Source: Mycolicibacterium novocastrense (GTDB lineage Bacteria > Actinomycetota > Actinomycetes > Mycobacteriales > Mycobacteriaceae). Taken from it: a stretch of 64,000 nucleotides of DNA. Below the pieces are notes generated by a model. It made no database searches. It was not told where the DNA came from and worked only from the letters and a program-made list of their open reading frames with translations. The stretch spans positions 1 to 64,000 of the forward strand of contig NZ_BCTA01000063.1 of assembly GCF_001570485.1 (NCBI RefSeq), given 5' to 3'. Each line of letters opens with the position of its first letter. The first letter of the stretch is position 1. Below are positions 8,838 through 16,818 of the stretch, piece by piece. Position numbers and translations under genes: made by a program.

Positions 8838-9952
8838 GGGCTGCGATCGTCCACGAAAGGCTGACCGAGGTCGCCGGTTCCGAACACGTCGTCACTCAGC
8901 TCTCCGCACAGTGGCCCGATGCGCCGATTCACATCCCGATCGTGGACAGGCGCATAGAGTGCGACTTCTCGGATCGAGTCCAGACGGGCGCGCTCTCGCA
9001 GGCATACCGGATGATGCGGTACCGCACGTATGCGCCGTTGCTGCCTTTGGCGCCAGTCTTCTTCAGCCGGTGTGACTTCGGGTCCGCCGAACTCGTGTTC
9101 ATCAGCCACCACGCATTCGGGGTAGCGGCCGCGTACGCCGCGGGGTCGCGTCCGACGATCGCCTACGTCCATTCCCCGGCGCGGTGGGCCTGGGACGAGG
9201 ATATGCGCGAAGGCGAGGCATCCTCGCTTCCCGGCCGTGCCGCCCTGTCCGTCCTCGCCCGGTTGGCGATGACGACCGAAGTTCGCGCCTCACAACGCTT
9301 GACCACCGTGGTGGCGAACAGCACCGCAGTCGCCGAGCGCATCCGTCTGCGCTGGAACAGGGAGTGCACCGTCGTCCACCCGCCGGTAGACACCGAGTAC
9401 TTCACACCCGACCCGGATCAACGAGCCGGTGACTACTACCTGGTCGCCGGTCGCCTGGTGCCCTACAAACGGCCGGACATCGCGATCAAAGCCGCGATCA
9501 AGGCGCGAGTTCCCTTGGTGGTGGCCGGGGTTGGCCGAGGGGCCGAATCGAGCAGGAAGCTGGCCGAAGGTCATCCGGTGAGCTTCACGGGCCGGGTGTC
9601 CAACGAAGAACTGCGACGGCTGATGCGCGGAGCCAAGGCGCTGATCATGCCGGGTGAAGAGGATTTCGGAATCGTTCCGGTGGAGGCGATGGCGTGCGGC
9701 ACGCCCGTTATCGCGCTGGGTATCGGAGGGGCGCGCGATAGCATCGTCGACGGGGTCACGGGTCGTCTCATTCCTTTCGGCGACGACGAGGCGATCATCG
9801 ACACCTTGGCGGACGAACTGGCCCGCTTCGACCGGGAGCAGTTCAACCTGCTCGAGATCCGAAGCCAAGCCGAGCGGTTCTCCCGGTCGGCGTTCAGGCG
9901 CGGGATGGCCGACGTCGCAGCACGCACCATGGCAGAACACAGTGGTCGCTGA
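8834..9952 (+). CDS. Family 4 glycosyltransferase
   Basis: A 372-residue retaining GT-B glycosyltransferase. The nucleotide-sugar-binding half shows GRLVPYKRPD at 206-215 and the EX7E signature in PGEEDFGIVPVEAMACGTPV (E275 to E284 region), typical of GT4 mannosyl- or related transferases. The N-terminal acceptor half contains the HSPARWAWD motif (113-121) common in WbaZ/RfaG-like GT4 enzymes. Translation is coupled to the Wzz-like gene through an ATGA overlap. It probably adds one sugar to the lipid-linked repeat unit on the cytoplasmic face; donor and linkage cannot be told. Confidence 0.88.
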   Translation: MRAAIVHERLTEVAGSEHVVTQLSAQWPDAPIHIPIVDRRIECDFSDRVQTGALSQAYRMMRYRTYAPLLPLAPVFFSRCDFGSAELVFISHHAFGVAAAYAAGSRPTIAYVHSPARWAWDEDMREGEASSLPGRAALSVLARLAMTTEVRASQRLTTVVANSTAVAERIRLRWNRECTVVHPPVDTEYFTPDPDQRAGDYYLVAGRLVPYKRPDIAIKAAIKARVPLVVAGVGRGAESSRKLAEGHPVSFTGRVSNEELRRLMRGAKALIMPGEEDFGIVPVEAMACGTPVIALGIGGARDSIVDGVTGRLIPFGDDEAIIDTLADELARFDREQFNLLEIRSQAERFSRSAFRRGMADVAARTMAEHSGR

Positions 9953-9972
9953 TTCCTCGCCGTTGAAGGCTG

Positions 9973-11178
9973 GTGCGCCCCTTGGTTAGCCGTTCGCGGC
10001 TGCAGGCGCTGGTGCAGGTCGTTGCCGGCCTGGCCTTGAACGCCTTCCCGGCGATGTTCATCGCGGTGTACGCGCGAATCGCTCCGATCGAGGCTCAGGG
10101 TTTTCTGGCGGTATCGCTGACCGTCGGCGTCTACGTCGCACAGCTGTTCAACGCGTTCGTCGTGGAGGGCCGGCTGGCCACTCCGGGAGCCGACCAGAAC
10201 CTGTCGCTGCCGAGATGGGTTGGCGTCCTGGTGGTGGCGGCCGGAGCGCTGCTGTCTCTCGGGCCGCTCGTCGCTCCGCCGTGGATTCTGATCGCGGGCT
10301 CCGTTGGCATCATGACCGGACTGCTGATGGCGCGCTCTATCGGTGTGGTTTGTGGCCGCTGGAAGTCGGAAGCGGTGGGTGCCGTTCTGCTGTTGGCAAC
10401 CAGCTTGGTCGCCCTCGTTCTTGCCGCACGTCAGAACCCGCACTGCGTCCAGGTTCTCGCTTTGGGTGGTGTGGCCGCGATCCTGGTCCGGTGGTGGCCA
10501 CGTACCGCGATCGGTGTATCCGGAATGCCGCCCGATGTGCGCCGGGCGTCGTGGGTGACGGCGGAGACAGCCGTCCTCGGCGTCGTTCAGCCGACGCTGA
10601 CCTATCTGGTGCTGATGATCCTCGGGCCCGCCGCATCCGTCACATTCCGGGTGATCTCCACGGTGTCCGGTGCCTTGGAGCCGATCCTGGCCTACGGCCG
10701 GTACCGGCTGCTCGCCCATGGCCACAAAGGGGAACTGGCCACGTTCGTCCTCATCTTCTCGGCTGGATTGATTGCCGTACTCGTAGCGGCCCTAGGCGGC
10801 TTGGGTGAACTGATCTTCGGTTCGGCATGGAGCGGTGTCGGAGCTGTGGTCCTCGTCATCGCCTGCATGTGGAAGCTCGTCATGCTCATCTCGACCGTTC
10901 CCTTCGCAGCGCTGCGGAAGGCGGGAGCCACGAAGCTCGTCTTCTGGATCCGCGGTTTCACGACCGTGGCCTACCTGGCGTTCGGAATCGGCTTCCTCCT
11001 GCTCTGGGATACCGTCATGGCGCTGTTCATTGGATTCGTCGTGGCAGAACTCGTCACGGCGGTCGTCTACCACTTCGTCGCCAAGAAACGAGTCGACGAG
11101 TACGACCTGACCCTCAGGAGCGCAGCACTCGTCCCAGGCGCGGTGTTGGCGCGGCGATGGAAAAGATCTGCGAAATGA
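9973..11178 (+). CDS. Polytopic membrane protein, putative Wzx-type flippase
   Basis: A 401-residue membrane protein with about ten to twelve hydrophobic segments, ending in a basic cytoplasmic tail (RRWKRSAK). Length, hydrophobic pattern and place between a GT4 and a Wzy-like gene fit a MATE/MOP-type polysaccharide flippase moving undecaprenyl-linked repeats across the membrane. Sequence signatures for this group are weak, so the call rests on topology and context. Start is GTG 9973 with AAGG about 5 nt upstream. It follows the GT4 gene by 20 bp and precedes the polymerase-like gene by 7 bp, so the four genes from 7533 form one operon. Confidence 0.6.
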   Translation: MRPLVSRSRLQALVQVVAGLALNAFPAMFIAVYARIAPIEAQGFLAVSLTVGVYVAQLFNAFVVEGRLATPGADQNLSLPRWVGVLVVAAGALLSLGPLVAPPWILIAGSVGIMTGLLMARSIGVVCGRWKSEAVGAVLLLATSLVALVLAARQNPHCVQVLALGGVAAILVRWWPRTAIGVSGMPPDVRRASWVTAETAVLGVVQPTLTYLVLMILGPAASVTFRVISTVSGALEPILAYGRYRLLAHGHKGELATFVLIFSAGLIAVLVAALGGLGELIFGSAWSGVGAVVLVIACMWKLVMLISTVPFAALRKAGATKLVFWIRGFTTVAYLAFGIGFLLLWDTVMALFIGFVVAELVTAVVYHFVAKKRVDEYDLTLRSAALVPGAVLARRWKRSAK

Positions 11179-11185
11179 CGTCACC

Positions 11186-12550
11186 ATGACGAGTGCGCAT
11201 GCAGGGATGCCCACGACAGGCGAGGTGGGCCGGAGGTGGTGGTTCAGCCCGCCCTTTCTGATCCTGCTGCCGGTGGTCATGTCGTTCGCCGCCTGGTTGG
11301 CACTCAACTACCAACGTGCGGCGAAGCACACGCCTGCTGCCTCGTGGGAGAAGCTGGCGGGGTTCGATCATCCAGAACCTGCCGGGCCGCACAATGTGGC
11401 CTTGCTCGTGTTGTGGTACGGCGCAATCACTTCGGCGGCACTGATCGGCTGGAAGTTGGCCTCGCGGCAAGGGGTGTCACAGCGCCTGAACGCGCACACC
11501 AGTACGAAGCCATTCGAACGTGCCTACTTCTTCGTGATCCTGGCTATGGCCGTTGTCGGGGTCGCGTACGCGTATTACAAGATCGGCAGCACCTACTCGA
11601 TCGTCGCATCGCTCGCCAACCAGACTGCCAACGATTTCAGCAACGCACTTCCCGGCTTCGCCGGTCCTCAGACCCTGCGGTATGCCACCATTCTCGCCGC
11701 TCCCATCGCTTTCCACCTTTTTCGCCAAAAGTTGCTCGGTTGGCCGTACGTCGTCATCACCGGACTTCTGCTGTTCCTCAACGCCATGATCACATCGCGG
11801 CTGGGTCTCATGATGGCGGTCTTCGTCTACATTGCCCTTTGGCTCAGGGCGGGCAACGCCTCCGCTGGCCGTGACAAGCGCCGAGCACGCAGGCCGCTCG
11901 TCGTCGCCGCGATCGTCGTGGTGCTCTTCGGTCTTCTCACCGTCTTGAACTATTCGCGAAACGCCAACTACTACCGGGATTTGGGCGTCGACCACCCCAT
12001 AGCGATGAACCTGTACCAGATGGGCGCCTATCTCGCCGTACCCGCGCAGGTGTCGCTCGGCGTCTCCGATGCTCTCACCAGAGGGGTCTGGAACAACGAG
12101 GTCGATCCCGTCGAGGCGATCGACGCGGTGCGTCCGACGTTTCTCCAATTCGACAAGACGAGCAAAGACGAAGGCCGCGGCGAGGTCTTCTACGAGCACA
12201 ATGCGTCGTTCTCGGAGAGTTTCATCACGAACTCCGTCTTCGCGGACACCTATGCAAGCCACGGCGTTTGGGGGATTTTCTACACGTTGGGTCTCTACGG
12301 TTTGGCCGGATACCTGTTCGGCTGGCTGATGCGGTTCAGCGGCGTCATCGCCGGGTCGGCGGGTGTGATGGCGTACTCGTTCGCCGAGGTATGGCGCACA
12401 CAGATGCTCAACAACGGGATCGTCATCTTCCTCATGCTGTTGACGGCCGGTTCGGCGATCCTGGCGCTCGAATTCGCCAGACGACGGTCCCGCCCGCTCG
12501 GACGCGTGTGTCAGCAGGTGGTGACGCGGCGGGTGATCGACGCCGTTTGA
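11186..12550 (+). CDS. Polytopic membrane protein, putative Wzy-type polymerase
   Basis: A 454-residue membrane protein with about ten hydrophobic helices and one large extracytoplasmic loop (roughly residues 255-360, rich in charged and aromatic residues) between the later helices, the layout of O-antigen/oligosaccharide repeat-unit polymerases. The segment FITNSVFADTYASHGVWGIFYTLGLYG matches the usual helix entry after the Wzy loop. Expected role: joining flipped repeat units outside the membrane. Start ATG 11186, last gene of the 7533-12550 operon. Its final 40 bp overlap the 3' end of the convergent beta-helix gene. Confidence 0.68.
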   Translation: MTSAHAGMPTTGEVGRRWWFSPPFLILLPVVMSFAAWLALNYQRAAKHTPAASWEKLAGFDHPEPAGPHNVALLVLWYGAITSAALIGWKLASRQGVSQRLNAHTSTKPFERAYFFVILAMAVVGVAYAYYKIGSTYSIVASLANQTANDFSNALPGFAGPQTLRYATILAAPIAFHLFRQKLLGWPYVVITGLLLFLNAMITSRLGLMMAVFVYIALWLRAGNASAGRDKRRARRPLVVAAIVVVLFGLLTVLNYSRNANYYRDLGVDHPIAMNLYQMGAYLAVPAQVSLGVSDALTRGVWNNEVDPVEAIDAVRPTFLQFDKTSKDEGRGEVFYEHNASFSESFITNSVFADTYASHGVWGIFYTLGLYGLAGYLFGWLMRFSGVIAGSAGVMAYSFAEVWRTQMLNNGIVIFLMLLTAGSAILALEFARRRSRPLGRVCQQVVTRRVIDAV

Positions 12551-14079
12551 AGCTCGAGGTTGCCCACTGTGATGCCACCGACGGCCGAGGCGGCAGCACA
12601 CTCACCGCTCCGGCCGGTGACGCGGATGGGAATCCAGGAGTCCGGCGAGTGCTGCCATCGGATCACAAGCTCGTCTATCTGGCCATCGCTGCCGATCAGA
12701 CCGACGCACGGCGACGAACCGGCGCCACCGGTACTCGTGATGGTCAATCGCGCCTGTCGGATCTTCACTTGCTGTGTGTCGGCGATCGCCAACATCGGGA
12801 CGGCATTCCGGTGGTCGATGACGACCTCGCCCAGTTGGACACCGCTCGTGTTGGCGAGTCCCACACCGCCGTTACCGCCCGCAGTCGATCGTGCTTCGAC
12901 CAGACACCTGCTGACCGACACACCGGTCATCGGCGTTCGTGCGTCGGACTCCACCCGAAGCGACCAGTTCGAACAGTTTCGGAAGGCGGCAGTGCGCAGG
13001 CTGACGTCGAAGTCCGTGAACCGGGCGTCCGGTACGAGTGGGGGCCGTGCAAGCACGTGCACACCGAATTCACATCCGTCGACGTCGATCCGATCGAGCC
13101 GCACGTTGCGCGAGGCGACGTAGTGCCAGTCCACGTCATCGCCGGCGGCGGCAGAGTCCACCATCACCCCTGCGCCAGAACGTAATCCGCGCGCATCGAG
13201 CTCTGTCATGGTGACACCGTTTGCCCCCGCGAGCCGGACCCCATTGGCCTTGCCGCCCTCAACAGTGATCTTGGAGATCCAGAAATCGGCGTTCGACCAG
13301 TCGGTCAGCTCGGGGAAGGCGAAAGTCTCGGCCCCCACGTCGTATGCGGCGGCGGCGGACTGGTACGTCACGAGTGCCAACCCGTCATCGCCGGTGTTGA
13401 CGGCCGTGTAGTCGGCGATCGTGGCTCGTCGACAGGCATTGAAGTGCAGCCCGTCGGCGCGGGTATCCGACGATTGCAGCCCCGCGATGCGAATGTCGGA
13501 GACACCGATCATGATCACGCCGGTTTGTGGGCTCGCCCGGACCGCGCAGTCGGTGAGGGTGATGTCGTGAACAGGACGCTGCGGGCCTTCCCAGCCCGCG
13601 ATCGGGCCGCCGGAGGTCTGCGGAGACCCGATCACCCGGATTCCGTCGCCCATGGACCGCAGGGACGCGGCGGCCCACCGGATCCGCACACCCCGAAGAG
13701 TTATGCGTGATGCCGGACCGCGGATCAGAATGCAGTGGCTGGTTCCCGTGCGGGCGGCAGGATCGACGTTGTCCATCATCAACTCGGCGCCGTGCTCGAA
13801 ATCGATGGTGAGATCGGACTTCTCGGAGAGGTAGATCGCCGCACCGCCGTCCGGGTCGCGCTTGGCGAATCGATAGCTGCCGCGCGGGAAGAACAGAGTG
13901 TTGCCCGACTCGAGGGCGTCGACGGCCGACCGGATCGCGGCCGAGTCGTCGCTGACGCCGTCACCCTTGGCCCCGTGGTCACGGACGTTCACGATGCCGC
14001 CCGAGGTGGCGCCGTGACAGCCGGCGAGCAGCGCCGCCGCGAACACTCCGAGGCAGAATTCTCGGCGGGTGTGGCTCAC
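12511..14079 (-). CDS. Tat-exported lipoprotein with right-handed parallel beta-helix (pectate-lyase-like)
   Basis: A 522-residue exported protein. The N terminus has a twin-arginine motif (TRREFCLG, Arg 5-6) and a lipobox LLAGC ending at Cys21, so it is likely folded before export and lipid-anchored. The body begins with VNVRDHGAKGDGVSDDSAAIRSAV, the entry of GH28/pectate-lyase-type beta-helix proteins, followed by many short repeats (TLRGVRI, ITLTDCAV, IRIAGLQS). Such proteins are polysaccharide lyases, hydrolases or epimerases; a trimming role on the locus product is plausible. GTG start overlaps the upstream glycosyltransferase stop by 3 nt (GTGA). Its 3' end overlaps the polymerase-like gene. 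Confidence 0.78.
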   Translation of the reverse strand: MSHTRREFCLGVFAAALLAGCHGATSGGIVNVRDHGAKGDGVSDDSAAIRSAVDALESGNTLFFPRGSYRFAKRDPDGGAAIYLSEKSDLTIDFEHGAELMMDNVDPAARTGTSHCILIRGPASRITLRGVRIRWAAASLRSMGDGIRVIGSPQTSGGPIAGWEGPQRPVHDITLTDCAVRASPQTGVIMIGVSDIRIAGLQSSDTRADGLHFNACRRATIADYTAVNTGDDGLALVTYQSAAAAYDVGAETFAFPELTDWSNADFWISKITVEGGKANGVRLAGANGVTMTELDARGLRSGAGVMVDSAAAGDDVDWHYVASRNVRLDRIDVDGCEFGVHVLARPPLVPDARFTDFDVSLRTAAFRNCSNWSLRVESDARTPMTGVSVSRCLVEARSTAGGNGGVGLANTSGVQLGEVVIDHRNAVPMLAIADTQQVKIRQARLTITSTGGAGSSPCVGLIGSDGQIDELVIRWQHSPDSWIPIRVTGRSGECAAASAVGGITVGNLELQTASITRRVTTC

Positions 14080-15215
14080 CGCCGCTCAACCAGGTACGCG
14101 CCGATCGCCTCTACAGCGACTGTGAACGAGAGGCGCGATTGCCGGTCGGTCACATGTCGCCACCCCCGTTGCGCCAACCCGGATCTCGCAAGTTCGTCGA
14201 GCGCGTAGTGGCGAATGAGCCGCGCCAATCCCGCCGCATCATGGGGATCGAAGAACTCGGCGCCCGAACCACAGGTCTCCCGCAGCGCCGGAATGTCGGA
14301 CGCCAGGACCGCGGTCTGTGACGCCATCGCTTCCAGCGGCGGCAGCCCCGCACCTTCCATAAGCGAAGGCATCACCAGCAGGTCGGCGCGCGCTACCAAG
14401 GCGCGGAGGGTCTCGAAGCTGACCCGTCCGACCATGTCGACACGGTCACCGAGATCGTCGACCAGGGGACGAATTCGGTCGTCCGATGACCGGACCAACG
14501 CGCCGCCGCCCGCGATCACCAAGCGCTGGGGAATGTCTCGGGCGACCTGTCGGTACGCCTTCAGCAGTAGAGGAAGATTCTTGTGTCGCTGCGTATTTCC
14601 CACATACGCGAGGTAGGGAGCGGCCACGGGCGAGAGCGCCGTGTCGACATCGGCCAACCAACGTGGATCGATCGGCTGCGGCGCCACCGTCAGCGGTGCT
14701 CCGGCAAACAGCTCACGCAGCGTGCCGGCAGTTGCTTCGGACACCGCGAAGATCTGGGCGCACCGACGAACATCGATACCCAGCATCGTTCGCGCGTAGG
14801 ACCGGCGGACCCAGTTCTGTCCGCTGACGGCGGCGGGAACGACATGAATGGCGTCGTGCACGGTCATGAACAACGCGATGCCTCTGTTCCTCGGACGCAG
14901 CAGGCTGAGGGGGAACGGGTAGTGCGGAACCCAGACCGCTCGCGGGCGTACCCGAGCGAGGGCGTCGTCCCACGCCCTCTGCTCCTGCACCGAGTACATC
15001 GGCGCATCGCCTGGTTGCGACCTGACGAGCGTGGTGGTCGGCGCCAGGTCGGCGAAGTCGTCCGAGTTGCCCAGGATGGCCAACGACAGGCCCCTGGTCG
15101 CGAAGTGTTCCTGCAGCATCGGTATCTGCTTGCTGATATAGGTTCCGATACCGCTCTGCTCGATGTGTCGCGCGTCGAACAGCAGGTCGACACCGCCGCC
15201 GCCATTCACCGGCAT
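14076..15215 (-). CDS. Family 4 glycosyltransferase
   Basis: A 379-residue GT-B glycosyltransferase from ATG 15215, which has GAGGG 5-9 nt upstream; the open frame back to 15449 is not needed. N-terminal FDARHIEQSGIGTYI is the acceptor-domain opening typical of mannosyltransferase-like GT4 enzymes. The C-terminal half has YVGNTQRHKNLPLLLKAY and MPSLMEGAGLPPLEAMA with the EX7E pair, followed by VLASDIPALRETCGSGAEFFDP. It likely extends the lipid-linked repeat. Its stop overlaps the beta-helix gene start (GTGA), so the two are co-translated. Confidence 0.87.
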   Translation of the reverse strand: MPVNGGGGVDLLFDARHIEQSGIGTYISKQIPMLQEHFATRGLSLAILGNSDDFADLAPTTTLVRSQPGDAPMYSVQEQRAWDDALARVRPRAVWVPHYPFPLSLLRPRNRGIALFMTVHDAIHVVPAAVSGQNWVRRSYARTMLGIDVRRCAQIFAVSEATAGTLRELFAGAPLTVAPQPIDPRWLADVDTALSPVAAPYLAYVGNTQRHKNLPLLLKAYRQVARDIPQRLVIAGGGALVRSSDDRIRPLVDDLGDRVDMVGRVSFETLRALVARADLLVMPSLMEGAGLPPLEAMASQTAVLASDIPALRETCGSGAEFFDPHDAAGLARLIRHYALDELARSGLAQRGWRHVTDRQSRLSFTVAVEAIGAYLVERR

Positions 15216-15545
15216 TGCACCCTCGCTCGAGCCGGACGTCGACGGGATACGTCGTACATCGGCACCTCTTCGCCCGGAAGCGATCGCTGCGCAACGACTC
15301 GACAGCGTGTACATGCCGACACAGGGCGATGATAGGTGCCCTCGCTCGGCAGGCGCGCTGAGGTGCGTCGCGGTCTCTCCGTTTGCGGTGGGGGTAACCG
15401 ACTGCGATAGTTCTGCTGTGGCAAATTTCCGGTGTAACAAACAGACCACCGGCTAGCTGGCGACTTTCCGCTATTGTGCGGAGAGTTGTGGGTTTGGCAA
15501 AGCCACGAGCCTCATCGGGAACTATCGAGAGCATCGGAGTAGAGG
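15216..15545. promoter_or_regulatory. Divergent intergenic region between two glycosyltransferase genes
   Basis: 330 bp, more AT-rich by eye around 15415-15480 than nearby coding DNA. TATTGT at 15472-15477 is a good plus-strand -10 candidate (leader about 60 nt to GTG 15546). TATCAT read on the minus strand (15329-15334) is a candidate for the 14076-15215 gene. No gene longer than chance, riboswitch or clear inverted repeat was recognised. Confidence 0.4.
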
Positions 15546-16805
15546 GTGCCGAAGTCGGTCGCACTGATCAGCGCGGTGGATCCATACCCCACCGATGCGG
15601 GCAAGAAGGTCGTTCTTGCCGGATTCGTTGACTACCTGTCCGAACGGATCGGCGCACACCAGATGTACTACGTAATGGTGGGTGGCGGCGAATGCGGCCG
15701 TTTCCCGGTGACACTTCGGGGCGTGGAAAAACCGCGCGGCCGCGAGGCGATGGTCAGCCTGTTCACCCGGACACTGACCGGGCGGTGCAGTATGCAGGAA
15801 GCACTCCTGAACACCCCCGACCTGCGCGCCGCCATCCACCGCACTCTGCAGGACATCAAACCGGACCTCGAAATCTACGACACAGTCCGCATGGCGCAAC
15901 ACGCCCCCGACACGAACCGCCGTGCGGTCTGCTATCTCGATGACCTGTTCTCAGAGCGGTACCGCAGGATGCTCGATGCGGCCCAGCGGTATCAGGATGT
16001 CGACCTTCACGCCATCGGCAACTTCGCCGTTCACGTCCCCAAAGCTCTGCGCCCGAGCGCTTCGTGGCAACCCAGCCAGCGAGCGCTGCTTCGCCTGGAA
16101 CAGCGACTCGTGCGACGAAGCGAGGACCGGGTCGCGCACCGCTTCGACACCACGCTGTTGATCAACGAGCAGGAGGCGGCGCTGCTCCGCACCCGCGCGG
16201 GCGTCGACGGCGCCCGCATCCATGGGATACCACCGCTGCTGAGTGACCGGCCGGCGCCGGTGCGGAACTACCGGGGCGCCCCGGAATTCGTATTCCTGGG
16301 CCAACTCTCACTGACGCACAACGACGACGGCCTCAGACACTTCCTCACCGCGATATGGCCGCTGGTGCTAGAACAGCGGCCCGATGCCAGGTTGACCGTT
16401 ATCGGCCGCGACCCTCTCCCGAATCTGATTGAGGTGGCGGCACAGTATCCGCACAGCGTGACCCTGGAAGGCTATGTGCCGGAGTTGGCGAGCATACTTT
16501 CGCGAAGCGCTGCGCTGGTGAATCCACTTCGATTCGGTTCGGGCGTCAAGCTGAAGATCATCGAGGCGCTCGGCGCAGCGATACCCGTGATCTCGACGTC
16601 AATCGGCGCCGAGGGTGTGGCGGTTGGAGCCGATCATGGTGTTCTGGTGGCGGATTCGGCTCCCGATTTTGCGCAACTCATGCTCGAGGCAACAGATACT
16701 CGCGACAACGCCGATCTGTCCGCTGCGGCACGACAGCACTTCGACAGCACATACTCCCGCCGGGCGGTCTTCGCTCGATACGACACGGTGTTCGGTCTGG
16801 GGTGA
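15546..16805 (+). CDS. Glycosyltransferase (GT4/GT1-like)
   Basis: A 419-residue GT-B-type glycosyltransferase. N-terminal SVALISAVDPYPTDAGKKVVLAGF is the glycine/lysine-containing opening loop. The C-terminal half holds FVFLGQLSLTHNDDGLRHF, LTVIGRDPLPNLI and NPLRFGSGVKLKIIEALGAAIPV, where the conserved EX7E is reduced to a GSGVKLKIIEA form common in PslF/WcaI-like enzymes. Start is GTG 15546 following an AG-rich stretch. It is the only gene of its transcription unit, facing the convergent double glycosyltransferase gene 13 bp downstream. Donor sugar unknown. Confidence 0.83.
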   Translation: MPKSVALISAVDPYPTDAGKKVVLAGFVDYLSERIGAHQMYYVMVGGGECGRFPVTLRGVEKPRGREAMVSLFTRTLTGRCSMQEALLNTPDLRAAIHRTLQDIKPDLEIYDTVRMAQHAPDTNRRAVCYLDDLFSERYRRMLDAAQRYQDVDLHAIGNFAVHVPKALRPSASWQPSQRALLRLEQRLVRRSEDRVAHRFDTTLLINEQEAALLRTRAGVDGARIHGIPPLLSDRPAPVRNYRGAPEFVFLGQLSLTHNDDGLRHFLTAIWPLVLEQRPDARLTVIGRDPLPNLIEVAAQYPHSVTLEGYVPELASILSRSAALVNPLRFGSGVKLKIIEALGAAIPVISTSIGAEGVAVGADHGVLVADSAPDFAQLMLEATDTRDNADLSAAARQHFDSTYSRRAVFARYDTVFGLG

Positions 16806-16818
16806 CGTCGACGTAGCG

